Shown: one piece after another, positions 1-11,648 of the stretch
Layout of the letters: each line of letters opens with the position of its first letter
How positions within the stretch are numbered: position 1 is the stretch's first letter
Assembly: GCA_963921195.1 (NCBI GenBank)
Contig: OY992539.1
Location: 158,533,307 to 158,597,306 of the forward strand
Source: Pegoplata infirma
Taxonomy: Eukaryota > Arthropoda > Insecta > Diptera > Anthomyiidae
Length of the DNA stretch: 64,000 bases
Direction of reading: 5' to 3'
Program-made: the position numbers and the translations under genes
Notes under the pieces: model-generated
What the model saw: the letters and a program-made list of their open reading frames with translations, nothing else
Databases searched by the model: none
What the model was told of the DNA's origin: nothing

Positions 1-196
1 TATTGCTCCGATTTTGTCAAAATAACAAAAAAATAAAAGATTGAGACTTTATCTTTCCTCTGGAACCAAATGTGAGACAATCGGGCTGGTACTTACAGAG
101 ATATATGCATTTATGCAAAGTTTTTTTTCATTTTGATGAGAAACCCATTATTTAAGGTTTTTTGGAGACCCTCATTTTTAAATTGCTATAACTCGG
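1..196 (+). repeat. 551-bp satellite, partial monomer (subfamily A)
   Basis: This is the end part of one satellite monomer, cut at 196 by the MITE that follows. It reads from the module containing CTCCGATTTTGTC to AATTGCTATAACTCGG. The same monomer resumes at 840 with a duplicated TAACTCGG. No gene is visible. The orientation called + is that of all other monomers in the window and is arbitrary. Confidence 0.95.
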
Positions 197-839
197 CATA
201 GATGGGACTAATTAATTAAAGGGACCAATTAATTGATGGTTTAATTGCCATTTAATTGATGTCAATGGTAATGAAATTTTTTTCACTACCATTGGTTATA
301 TCAATTGTACCAATTAAATTACTTATCAATTTAATTACTAATGATAATTAAAAAAAAAAATAATTACCATTGGTATGGCACCACTTAAAAAAAATAATTA
401 CCATTAGTAAAAGTCGTCACAATATTGTCTAAATCGTTAATATTTGGAAAAATCTGTTGATTTTTGATATATGGTGTTTTAGTTTTTCACATTTTATAAA
501 CCAATCACACATTTGATTGCCTTTGTACAACACAATATTTTAAATTTTTATTTGCGTTTTGTTTTTTGTTTTTTCTCTTTAACATTTTCATATTTTTTTG
601 TAAAAACATACTTTGATGTTAAAATTTTTAACTTTTCAAAAAAATGTGCAAACCAATGGTTTTGAAACCAATTATAATTGGTGTTTTTCAACAATTGGTG
701 CATTTCATTACCATTGGTAATTATTTTTTCAATTAAAAAAATTTAATTACCATTAAATGGTAATGAAAATTTTTTAATTACCATTGATATCAACCAATGG
801 TAATTAAATTTCAATGGTAATGAAAAATTCCCATCTATG
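197..839. mobile_element. hAT-like MITE, 643 bp, in the satellite
   Basis: The element begins CATAGATGGGA and ends TCCCATCTATG, an 11-bp perfect terminal inverted repeat. It is flanked by an 8-bp duplication, TAACTCGG (189-196 and 840-847), present once in uninterrupted monomers. An 8-bp duplication is typical of hAT (also P) elements; the class is inferred because there is no transposase. The interior is very AT-rich and dense in CCATTGG/CCAATGG motifs (near 289, 361, 655, 709 and 794) and related ACCATT and AATGGT forms on both strands. These may be transposase-binding subterminal repeats, as in other non-autonomous elements. No coding potential is seen. Confidence 0.85.
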
Positions 840-3561
840 TAACTCGGTAAATAATGATCCGATTTTGACTCTATAAAGACTAGAAGGCATAAGTATATTA
901 GCTTTATCATGACAGAAAAAAATTAAGACTATCGGACTAGTATTAACAGATAAGTATTTATGCATTCATATCAAAAATATTTTCGGGTTACTTGTAATAA
1001 CTTGAAATGGCTATATCAAGGTTACCATTATATCGATTTCAAATGCCTTTGCACGAATTTAAATCTTTTTCAATAAAGTTTAAATAGAATAAAAGAGATT
1101 GCTCGATTTTAAATTTTTAAAAAAATTTATTTTTTCAAAAATGATAAACTTGTAATTTTTCGTAGTCTGGAGACCTTTTACTTTCAACGGCTGTATCTCT
1201 GCAACTATTGCTCCGATTTTGTCAAAATAACAAAAAAATAAAAGATTGAGACTTTATCTTTCCTCTGGAACCAAATGTGAGACAATCGGGCTGGTACTTA
1301 CAGAGATATATGCATTTATGCAAAGTTTTTTTTTCATTTTTATGAGAAACCCATTATTTAAGGTTTTTTGGAGACCCACATTTTTAAATTACTATAACTC
1401 GGTAAATAATGATCCGATTTTGACTCTATAAAAACTAGAATGCATAAGTATATTAGCTTTATCATGACAGAAAAAATTTAAGACTATCAGACTAGTATTA
1501 ACAGATATTTATGCATTCATATCAAAAATATTTTCGGGTTACTTGTAATAACTTGAAATGGCTATATCAAGGTTACCATTCTATCGTTTTCTAATGCCTT
1601 TGCGCGAATTTAAATCTTTTTCAATAAAGTTTAAATAGAATAAAAGAGATTGCTCAATTTTAAATTTTTAAAAAAAATTATTTTTTCAAAAATGATAAAC
1701 TTGTAATTTTTCGTAGTCTGGAGACCTTTTACTTTCAACGGCTGTATCTCTGCAACTATTGCTCCGATTTTGTCAAAATAACAAAAAAATAAAAGATTGA
1801 GACTTTATCTTTCCTCTGGAACCAAATGTGAGACAATCGGGCTGGTACTTACAGAGATATATGCATTTATGCAAAGTTTTTTTTTTCATTTTTATGAGAA
1901 ACCCATTATTTAAGGTTTTTTGGAGACCCTCATTTTTAAATTGCTATAACTCGGTAAATAATGATCCGCTTTTGACTCTATAAAAACTAGAAGGCATAAG
2001 TATATTAGCTTTATCATGGCAGAAAAAAATTAAGACTATCGGACTAGTATTAACAGATATTTATGCATTCATATCAAAAATATTTTCGGGTTACTTGTAA
2101 TAACTTGAAATGGCTATATCAAGGTTACCATTATTTCGATTTCAAATGCCTTTGCACGAATTTAAATCTTTTTCAATAAAGTTTAAATAGAATAAAAGAG
2201 ATTGCTCGATTTTAAATTTTTAAAAAAATTTATTTTTTCAAAAATGATAAACTTGTAATTTTTCGTAGTCTGGAGACCTTTTACTTTCAACGGCTGTATC
2301 TCTGCAACTATTGCTCCGATTTGTCGAAATAACAAAAAAATAAAAGATTGAGACTTTATCTTTCCTCTGGAACCAAATGTGAGACAATCGGGCTGGTACT
2401 TACAGAGATATATGCATTTATGCAAAGTTTTTTTTTCATTTTTATGAGAAACCCATTATTTAAGGTTTTTTGGAGACCCTCATTTTTAAATTGCTATAAC
2501 TCGGTAAATAATGATGCGATTTTGACTCTATAAAAACTAGAATGCATAAGTATATTAGCTTTATTATGACAGAAAATATTTAAGACTATCAGACTAGTAT
2601 TAACAGATATTTATGCATTCATATCAAAAATATTTTCGGGTTACTTGTAATAACTTGAAATGGCTATATCAAGGTTACCATTCTATCGTTTTCTAATGTC
2701 TTTGCACGAATTTAAATCTTTTTCAATAAAGTTTAAATAGAATAAAAGAGATTGCTCGATTTTAAATTTTTAAAAAAATTTATTTTTTCAAAAATGATAA
2801 ACTTGTAATTTTTTGTAGTCTGGAACCCTTTTACTTTCAACGGCTGTATCTCTGCAACTATTGCTCCGATTTTGTCAAAATAACAAAAAAATAAAAGATT
2901 GAGACTTTATCTTTCCTCTGGAACCAAATGTGAGACAATCGGGCTGGTACTTACAGAGATATATGCATTTATGCAAAGTTTTTTTTTCATTTTTATGAGA
3001 AACCCATTATTTAAGGTTTTTTGGAGACCCTCATTTTTAAATTACTATAACTCGGTAAATAATGATCCGATTTTGACTCTATAAAAACTAGAATGCATAA
3101 ATATATTAGCTTTATCATGACAGAAAAAAATTAAGACTATCGGACTAGTATTAACAGATATTTATGCATTCATATCAAAAATATTTTCGGGTTACTTGTA
3201 ATAACTTGAAATGGCTATATCAAGGTTACCATTATATCGATTTCAAATGCCTTTGCACGAATTTAAATCTTTTTCAATTAAGTTTAATTCGAATAAAAGA
3301 GATTGCTCGATTTTAAATTTTAAAAAAAAAATATTTTTTCAAAAATGATAAACTTGTAATTTTTCGTAGTCTGGAGACCTTTTACTTTCAACGGCTGTAT
3401 CTCTGCAACTATTGCTCCGATTTTGTCAAAATATCAAAAAAATAAAAGATTGAGACTTTATCTTTCCTCTGGAACCAAATGTGAGACAATCGGGCTGGTA
3501 CTTACAGAGATATATGCATTTATGCAAAGTTTTTTTTTTCATTTTTATGAGAAACCCATTA
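840..3561 (+). repeat. 551-bp satellite block, about 5 monomers
   Basis: Tandem copies follow in one orientation. Judged by diagnostic positions, they read A (remainder), a C/B hybrid, A, B, C and the start of another monomer. The diagnostics are gatCCGat or gatGCGat, gaaGGcat or gaaTGcat, actatCGGact or actatCAGact, and cattATATCGatttc or cattCTATCGttttc. The block contains only satellite sequence. It ends at CCCATTA, where the 2-kb palindromic element inserted. Confidence 0.95.
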
Positions 3562-5579
3562 CACAGTGTTACAAAAATGAATGAAACAGAAAAACCTGGG
3601 ATGCGATACTTGTTTTCTAGTAGGTGCTGTTGAGTACAACAAGATTCTGTCCTTGAAACATGCGAAACACCTCCAAAATCTTGAGTTACGGGTAAAAAAC
3701 CGGTTTTTCGAACTTTTTACACTTATAAGCCAGTAACTTTGTTGAATATTAACCGATTTTGAATTTCTCAACGGTTTTAGAAAGAATAAACTAATATCTT
3801 TCGAAGTTGTGAAAATGACATTTAAGTAATATTAAAACAACTGTGCGTATTTTTCCAGCAAACTCAATTTTTCAAAAAAAAATCATTATTTTCTAAGTTT
3901 GAAGATGTTTTATCATATTTTTTTATTTAGGAACCGTACCATTTATGCATTTATTAATAAAGTATATATATTTAAGAGTAAATTACAACCTTGGTTTTTA
4001 AAATCGGCTAAAAATTGACTGAGTTATTAAACTTTTAATAAAAACAAAATTTTGTAATAAATGACTGCACAATGTTTTTCTACCATCCAACCATAATATG
4101 CGGGGTATACTCACTTTGTCATTCTGTGTGAAACACATCGAAATATCGATCTAGGGTGCCACAAAGTATATATTTTTGATCAGTGATCGATTCTACGACA
4201 TTCTAGCTTTGTCCGTCTGTCTGACCGTCCGTTTGCCCATCTGTGGAAGACACGAAACTGTCTAAAATAAAAGAGCTAGACTCCTGAAGTTTTGACACGA
4301 ATATGTGTTATGTTTATAGGACAGTAAAGTTTGTAAATGGACTAAACCGGACCAGGGGAAAAAAGTTTCCCCTTGGAGAACTAATGCAACCCCAGAAATA
4401 CACTATTTTATTTTAAAGTTTTTTGTCTATTTGTTCAACAAATAAAACATTTTTGCGTCATATGAAGTTCATTGACCCGCTGTTGAACCAAGGGGATTAA
4501 ACAATGCCATCTTTTTGGTCCGCTTTCCTTTTAGGTTAAACGAAAATTAAAAAAAAATATAAAATTTTATTATTTGAGTGTAAATATTATAATATATAAA
4601 TTTGTAAACATTAATCGCTAGAGCATGCATCACCCACAACCCCACAAACCCGCGAAACGTCCTTGTAGTTTTTTTCATTTATCGCAAGGGAAATGTGTCC
4701 CAGGCAGGCCATACATCCGCGCCGCTGAGTTCCCCTTCTCAACAACAGTTTAGAACAAGAGCTTTCGCAAAACTTTTTTGCTTTAGAGTTCCATTGTCAT
4801 TTATACAAGATTTACATTCCACTAAATTATCATGTATTCTACAAGTGGACGTCCGCACATGACGGACATCTCTTCAATGTCTTAGAATCGATCAATGATC
4901 AAAAAAATATATACTTTATGGGACTCTAGACCGATATTTCGCCATCTCTATAATGTCTTAGAATCGATCACTGATCAAAAAATTATATTCGATGTGAGAC
5001 TCTAGACCGATATTTTGATGCGTTTCGCACCGAATGACAAAGTGAATATACCCCGTACTACGGTTAGAGGTAAAAACATTGTGCAGGCATTTATTCCAAA
5101 ATTTTGTTTTTATTAAAAGTTTAGTAACTCGGTCAATTTTTTACCGATTTTAAAAACCAAAGTTGAGTTTTTTTCACAAATAAATATACTTTTTTAATAA
5201 ATTCATAAATAATACGGTTCCTTAACAAAAAAATGTGTAAAAACATCTCCAAAGTTGAAAAATAGAAAATTTTTTTAAAAAAATTGAGTTTGTTGGAGAA
5301 ATACGCATAGTTGTCTCAATATTACTTAAATATAATGTTCAGATCTTCGGAAGGCCTCACTTTCTTCTTTCTAAAACCGTCGATAAATTTAAAATCGGTT
5401 GGTTTTCAACAAAGTTACTGGCTTATAAGTGTAAAAAGTTCGAAAAACCGGTTTTTTACCCGTAACTCAAGATTTTGGAGGTGTTTCGCAAATTTCAAGT
5501 ACAGGGTCTTATTGTACTCGACAACACCTACTAGAAAATAAGTATCGCATCCCAGGTTTTTTTTCGCTGTCACACAGTG
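3562..5579. mobile_element. Palindromic DNA transposon, CACAGTG ends, 3-bp TSD
   Basis: The 2018-bp element starts CACAGTGTTAC and ends GTCACACAGTG. It is flanked by TTA (3559-3561 and 5580-5582), where the intact monomer reads CCCATTATTTAAGG once. Its outer 650-700 bp on each side are diverged inverted copies: the block reading CCTGGGATGCGATACTT at about 3594-3610 recurs inverted near 5540-5556. The centre, about 4210-4860, is not repeated and has no open frame. It includes a CCGTCTGTCTGACCGTCCG stretch of a kind common in insect repeats. CAC termini with a 3-bp duplication fit the CMC (CACTA/Chapaev) group best. The heptamer resembles Transib ends, but Transib makes 5-bp duplications. The small frames on either arm are by-products of the inverted repeat. 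It is non-autonomous. Confidence 0.8.
4879..5028. repeat. 76-bp direct duplication inside one arm
   Basis: The stretch GTCTTAGAATCGATCA occurs at 4879 and again at 4955, each followed by a diverged copy of GACTCTAGACCGATATTT. The opposite arm (about 4145-4206) has one copy. The duplication therefore arose after the arms formed. The embedded GATCAGTGATCGAT-like core is itself nearly palindromic. Confidence 0.75.
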
Positions 5580-6088
5580 TTATTTAAGGTTTTTTGGAGA
5601 CACTCATTTTTAAATTGCTATAACTCGGTAAATAATGATCCGATTTTGACTCTATAAAAACTAGAAGGCATAAGTATATTAGCTTTATCATGACAGAAAA
5701 AAATTAAGACTATCGGACTAGTATTAACAGATATTTATGCATTCATATCAAAAATATTTTCGGGTTACTTGTAATAACTTGAAATGGCTATATCAAGGTT
5801 ACCATTATATCGATTTCAAATGCCTTTGCACGAATTTAAATCTTTTTCAATAAAGTTTAAATAGAATAAAAGAGATTGCTCGATTTTAAATTTTTAAAAA
5901 AATTTATTTTTTCAAAAATGATAAACTTGTAATTTTTCGTAGTCTGGAGACCTTTTACTTTCAACGGCTGTATCTCTGCAACTATTGCTCCGATTTTGTC
6001 AAAATAACAAAAAAATAAAAGATTGAGACTTTATCTTTCCTCTGGAACCAAATGTGAGACAATCGGGCTGGTACTTACAGAGATATAT
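5580..6088 (+). repeat. 551-bp satellite, one monomer (A)
   Basis: This is the remainder of the monomer split by the 2-kb element, of A type (gatCCGat, gaaGGcat, CGGact, ATATCG). It runs up to ACAGAGATATAT, where the LINE fragment inserted. No other content is seen. Confidence 0.95.
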
Positions 6089-6414
6089 AGGTTGTAAGTG
6101 GCTGCTGAAGTTTTACGTCAACACACGTAGACTCTGAGGTCCATTGTGATACCACGGGATCGTAATAGGTTTCCCTACTAGTCCCTGTCGCTAAACCAGT
6201 TTGAGCTTCTTATGAAACTCCTTAGATGTTGAATTTTGACATCCGACAAATCTGAAAGATCGTACAGCTCCCTAGATCCCAGTGAAGCAAGTCGCTGACC
6301 AGAAAGTGCCGGGCAATGGCAAATAATGTGTTCGATAGTTTCCAACTCCTCTTCATCCATGCAACTTCGGCAAAAGTCATTCGACGGCACATTTAACCGC
6401 TCTGCGTGCGGAGA
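6089..6414 (-). mobile_element. 5'-truncated non-LTR retrotransposon tail (R1/LOA/I-like)
   Basis: This 326-bp insertion lies between two copies of TACAGAGATATAT (6076-6088 and 6415-6427), a 13-bp duplication that is single in intact monomers. On the minus strand it carries the last 78 codons of an ORF2 and then about 89 bp of 3' UTR ending CCACTTACAACCT. There is no poly(A) tail. Long duplication, 5' truncation and a tailless 3' end fit target-primed retroposition by an R1/LOA/I-type element. The clade assignment rests on the C-terminal cysteine motif and is tentative. Confidence 0.85.
6178..6414 (-). pseudogene. LINE ORF2 C-terminal remnant (post-RNase H zinc knuckle)
   Basis: The minus-strand frame is open from the insertion edge to a TAG stop at 6178-6180. 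It reads SPHAERLNVPSNDFCRSC and continues with the pattern C-x2-C-x10-H-x2-C-H-C-P-A-L. This pattern is typical of the extreme C-terminus of insect R1/LOA/I-type polyproteins, downstream of RNase H. All catalytic domains (endonuclease, reverse transcriptase, RNase H) are missing, so the fragment is inert. There is no internal stop or frameshift, which suggests a fairly young insertion. A start codon is not meaningful here because the frame runs off the truncated 5' edge. Confidence 0.8.
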
Positions 6415-9400
6415 TACAGAGATATATGCATTTATGCAAAGTTTTTTTTTTCATTTTTATGAGAAACCCATTATTTAAGGTTTTTTGGAGACCCTCATTT
6501 TTAAATTGCTATAACTCGGTAAATAATGATGCGATTTTGACTCTATAAAAACTAGAATGCATAAGTATATTAGCTTTATCATGACAGAAAAAATTTAAGA
6601 CTATCAGACTAGTATTAACAGATATTTATGCATTCATATCAAAAATATTTTCGGGTTACTTGTAATAACTTGAAATGGCTATATCAAGGTTACCATTCTA
6701 TCGTTTTCTAATGCCTTTGCGCGAATTTAAATCTTTTTCAATAAAGTTTAAATAGAATAAAAGAGATTGCTCGATTTTAAATTTAAAAAAAAAAATTATT
6801 TTTTCAAAAATGATAAACTTGTAATTTTTCGTAGTCTGGAGACCTTTTACTTTCAACGGCTGTATCTCTGCAACTATTGCTCCGATTTTGTCAAAATAAC
6901 AAAAAAATAAAAGATTGAGACTTTATCTTTCCTCTGGAACCAAATGTGAGACAATCGGGCTGGTACTTACAGAGATATATGCATTTATGCAAAGTTTTTT
7001 TTTTCATTTTTATGAGAAACCCATTATTTAAGGTTTTTTGGAGACCCTCATTTTTAAATTACTATAACTCGGTAAATAATGATCCGATTTTGACTCTATA
7101 AAAACTAGAATGCATAAGTATATTAGCTTTATCATGACAGAAAAAAATTAAGACTATCGGACTAGTATTAACAGATATTTATGCTTCCATATCAAAATAT
7201 TTTCGGGTTACTTGTAATAACTTGAAATGGCTATATCAAGGTTACCATTATTTCGATTTCAAATGCCTTTGCACGAATTTAAATCTTTTTCAATAAAGTT
7301 TAAATAGAATAAAAGAGATTGCTCGATTTTAAATTTTTAAAAAAGTTTATTTTTTCAAAAATGATAAACTTGTAATTTTTCGTAGTCTGGAGACCTTTTA
7401 CTTTCAACGGCTGTATCTCTGCAACTATTGCTCCGATTTTGTCAAAATAACAAAAAAATAAAAGATTGAGACTTTATCTTTCCTCTGGAACCAAATGTGA
7501 GACAATCGGGCTGGTACTTACAGAGATATATGCATTTATGCAAAGTTTTTTTTTTCATTTTTATGAGAAACCCATTATTTAAGGTTTTTTGGAGACCCTA
7601 ATTTTTAAATTGCTATAACTCGGTAAATAATGATGCGATTTTGACTCTATAAAAACTAGAATGCATAAGTATATTAGCTTTATCATTACAGAAAAAATTT
7701 AAGACTATCAGACTAGTATTAACAGATATTTATGCATTCATATCAAAAATATTTTCGGGTTACTTGTAATAACTTGAAATGGCTATATCAAGGTTACCAT
7801 TCTATCGTTTTCTAATGCCTTTGCACGAATTTAAATCTTTTTCAATAAAGTTTAAATAGAATAAAAGAGATTGCTCGATTTTAAATTTTTAAAAAAATTT
7901 ATTTTTTCAAAAATGATAAACTTGTAATTTTTCTTAGTCTGGAGACCTTTTACTTTCAACGGCTGTATCTATGCAACTATTGCTCCGATTTTGTCAAAAT
8001 AACAAAAAAATAAAAGATTGAGACTTTATCTTTCCTCTGGAACCTAATGTGAGACAATCGGGCTGGTACTTACAGAGATATATGCATTTATGCAAAGTTT
8101 TTTTTTTTCATTTTTATGAGAAACCCATTATTTAAGGTTTTTTGTAGACCCTCATTTTTAAATTACTATAACTCGGTAAATAATGATCCGATTTTGACTC
8201 TATAAAAACTAGAATGCATAAGTATATTAGCTTTATCATGACAGAAAAAAATTAAGACTATCGGACTAGTATTAAGAGATATTTATGCATTCATATCAAA
8301 AATATTTTCGTGTTACTTGTAATAACTTGAAATGGCTATATCAAGGTTGCCATTATATCGATTTCAAATGCCTTTGCACGAATTTAAATCTTTTTCAATA
8401 AAGTTTAATTCGAATAAAAGAGATTGCTCGATTTTAAATTTTTAAAAAAAAATATTTTTTCAAAAATGATAAACTTGTAATTTTTTCGTAGTCTGGAGAC
8501 CTTTTACTTTCAACGGCTGTATCTCTGCAACTATTGCTCCGATTTTGTCAAAATAACAAAAAAAAATAAAAGATTGAGACTTTATCTTTCCTCTGGAACC
8601 AAATGTGAGACAATCGGGCTGGTACTTACAGAGATATATGCATTTATGCAAAGTTTTTTTTTTCATTTTTATGAGAAACCCATTATTTAAGGTTTTTTGG
8701 AGACCCTCATTTTTAAATTGCTATAACTCGGTAAATAATGATCCGATTTTGACTCTATAAAAACTAGAAGGCATAAGCATATTAGCTTTATCATGACAGA
8801 AAAAAATTAAGACTATCGGACTAGTATTAACAGATATTTATGCATTCATATCAAAAATATTTTCGGGTTACTTGTAATAACTTGAAATGGCTATATCAAG
8901 GTTACCATTATATCGATTTCAAATGCCTTTGCACGAATTTAAATCTTTTTCAATAAAGTTTAAATAGAATAAAAGAGATTGCTCGATTTTAAATTTTTAA
9001 AAAATTTATTTTTTCAAAAATGATAAACTTGTAATTTTTCGTAGTCTGGTAACCTTTTACTTTCAACGGCTGTATCTCTTCAACTATTGCTCCGATTTTG
9101 TCAAAATAACAAGCAAATAAAAGATTGAGACTTTATCTTTCCTCTGGAACCAAATGTGAGACAATCGGGCTGGTACTTACAGAGATATATGCATTTATGC
9201 AAAGTTTTTTTTTCATTTTTATGAGAAACCCATTATTTAAGGTTTTTTGGAGACCCTCATTTTTAAATTGCTATAACTCGGTAAATAATGATCCGATTTT
9301 GACTCTATAAAAACTAGAAGGCATAAGTATATTAGCTCTATCATGACATAAAAAAATTAAGACTATCGGACTAGTATTAACAGATATTTATGCATTCATA

Positions 9401-10290
9401 TCAAAAATATTTTCGGGTTACTTGTAATAACTTGAAATGGCTATATCAAGGTTACCATTATATCGATTTCAAATGCCTTTGCACGAATTTAAATCTTTTT
9501 CAATAAAGTTTAAATAGAATAAAAGAGATTGCTCGATTTTAAATTTTTAAAAAAATTTATTTTTTCAAAAATGATAAACTTGTAATTTTTCGTAGTCTGG
9601 AGACCTTTTACTTTCAACAGCTGTATCTCTGCAACTATTGCTCCGATTTTGTCAAAATAACAAAAAAATAAAAGATTGAGACTTTATCTTTCCTCTGGAA
9701 CCAAATGTGAGACAATCGGGCTGGTACTTACAGAGATATATGCATTTATGCAAAGTTTTTTTTTTCATTTTTATGAGAAACCCATTATTTAAGGTTTTTT
9801 GGAGACCCTCATTTTTAAATTGCTATAACTCGGTAAATAATGATGCGATTTTGACTCTATAAAAACTAGAATGCATAAGTATATTAGCTTTATCATGACA
9901 GAAAAAATTTAAGACTATCAGACTAGTATTAACAGATATTTATGAATTCATATCAAAAATATTTTCGGGTTACTTGTAATAACTTGAAATGGCTATATCA
10001 AGGTTACCATTATTTCGATTTCAAATGCCTTTGCACGAATTTAAATCTTTTTCAATAAAGTTTAAATAGAATAAAAGAGATTGCTCGATTTTAAATTTTT
10101 AAAAAAATTTATTTTTTCAAAAATGATAAACTTGTAATTTTTCGTAGTCTGGAGACCTTTTACTTTCAACGGCTGTATCTCTGCAACTATTGCTCCGATT
10201 TTGTCAAAATAACAAAAAAATAAAATATTGAGACTTTATCTTTCCTCTGGAACCAAATGTGAGACAATCGGGCTGGTACTTACAGAGATA
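6415..10290 (+). repeat. 551-bp satellite block, about 7 monomers
   Basis: The order by diagnostic bases is B, C-like, B, C, A, A and a B/A hybrid (gatGCGat and CAGact, then ATTTCGatttc). The poly(T) run after ATGCAAAG varies from 9 to 12. The C monomer near 8165 carries TTAATTCG in place of TTAAATAG. The block ends at GAGATA, where the Tc1-like element inserted at a TA. Nothing but satellite is seen. Confidence 0.95.
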
Positions 10291-10554
10291 CACTCAGAAG
10301 CATAAGTCTGCGTACACAGGCTTTGCCTTACAAAAGCTACCAAAAAAATACGTTAATCGATAGATTTTTTTAACCAAAGCTAATGACACATTATTTTGTA
10401 TATTTCAGACTATTAAAATAACAAAAAGCCAATTTTAAATAGTCCGCGGTTAACAGCAACCAAGCAAAAAAACAAAATCATTCCTTTAAAACCCGAAGCA
10501 AAAGTCTGCGTACATTATCGTTTGAGGTTAGTTTCCTAACTAAGTTTTTCATTT

Positions 10555-11190
10555 TTAACAACTAGTGGGATAGTCTTTGTGCTTTAGAACCTCTGCTAGT
10601 CTTTTCTGCATTGATTGTACCAATTTTCTAGTTTATGCGGATTTTATATTCCACCAAGCCTGCTCCATAACCTCTTCCAGCATCGTTTTTGATGTTATTT
10701 GATGTGTACCAATTTTTTCCGAGAATATCCAACAAATGATCAATAGAGTTGAGGTCTGGTGATTGGGAAGTAGTTTTTTTATTGTTTGGATGTATTATTA
10801 AGCAGCCAAATCTTCGCTATATCAGCGTTATATATGGAGTAATTTTTTTGTTTGAGGAGATAATCACCCTGGAGACCCAATCTGATCGCACTTTTCTTAA
10901 AATTACCTTTAAATATATCTAGGTAACCTTTCTTATCCATCATTGACTCAATTAATTGTATTTGTCCAACTCCACTTGCCGCCATGCACTATCAAACCAT
11001 TATAACTCCACCCCTATATTTTACAGTACCCACAAGTTTTATCTTTTAAGAGATGTACCAGTTTTTCTTCACACAATTTGTTTTTCCATGATTCCAAATA
11101 TACAAAACTAACTTTCATCTGGAAATTTGACCATTTCCCAGAATGAAAGACGTTTAAAAAGGAAATTTGTGTGGTAATGTAAAATATAGG
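10555..11190 (-). pseudogene. Tc1-type transposase, decayed C-terminal part, left arm
   Basis: On the minus strand the DDE region reads from VFHSGKWSNFQMK (where Tc1 has the first catalytic segment, FSDES) through GVGQIQLIESMMDKKGYLDI to the C-terminal PTSC and a stop at 10555-10557. In Tc1 proteins the corresponding text is 'GVG.L..I.G.MD...Y..IL'. The first catalytic Asp motif is not recognisable and there are in-frame stops, so the copy is dead. The N-terminal helix-turn-helix part is absent. It is the mirror of the + copy in the other arm. Confidence 0.75.
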
Positions 11191-11648
11191 GGTGGTGGTA
11201 TAACAGTTTGGTGGTGAATAGTGGCAAGTGAAGTTGGACAAATGCAATTAATTGAGTCAATGATGGATAAGAAAGGTTACCTAGATATATTTAAAGGTAA
11301 TTTTAAGAAAAGTGCGATCAGATTGGGTCTCCAGGGTGTTTATCTCCTCAAACAAAAAAATTACTCCATATATAACGCTGATATTGCGAAGATTTGGCTG
11401 CTTAATAATACATCCAAACAATAAAAAAACTACTTCCCAATCACCAGACCTCAACTCTATTGATCATTTGTTGGATATTTTCGGAAAAAAATGGTACACA
11501 TCAAATAACATCAAAAACGATGCTGGAAGAGGTTATGGAGCAGGCTTGGTGGAATATAAAATCCGCATAAACTAGAAAATTGGTACAATCAATGCAGAAA
11601 AGACTAGCAGAGGTTCTAAAGCACAAAGACTATCCCACAAGTTGTTAA
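11181..11648 (+). pseudogene. Tc1-type transposase, decayed C-terminal part, right arm
   Basis: The frame starting with VASEVGQMQLIESMMDKKGY continues to LLNNTSKQ (stop at 11422-11424). The adjacent frame carries TTSQSPDLNSIDHLLDIFGK, equivalent to the Tc1 'PQSPDLNPIEHLW' block that holds the third catalytic residue. Here the Glu is Asp. A third frame ends with KLVQSMQKRLAEVLKHKDY and a stop at 11646-11648. At least two frameshifts and a stop show that it is a pseudogene. Matching the left arm, it lacks everything upstream of the central catalytic region. Confidence 0.78.

Noticed and set aside
3559..3771. Similar frames at 3559-3771 (minus) and 5311-5541 (+)
   Set aside because: They are again inverted-repeat copies in a non-coding element, with no recognisable domain.
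3562..5579. Transib or RAG-like transposon identity from CACAGTG ends
   Set aside because: The target duplication is 3 bp (TTA), not 5, and no transposase is present. The similarity is kept only as a curiosity.
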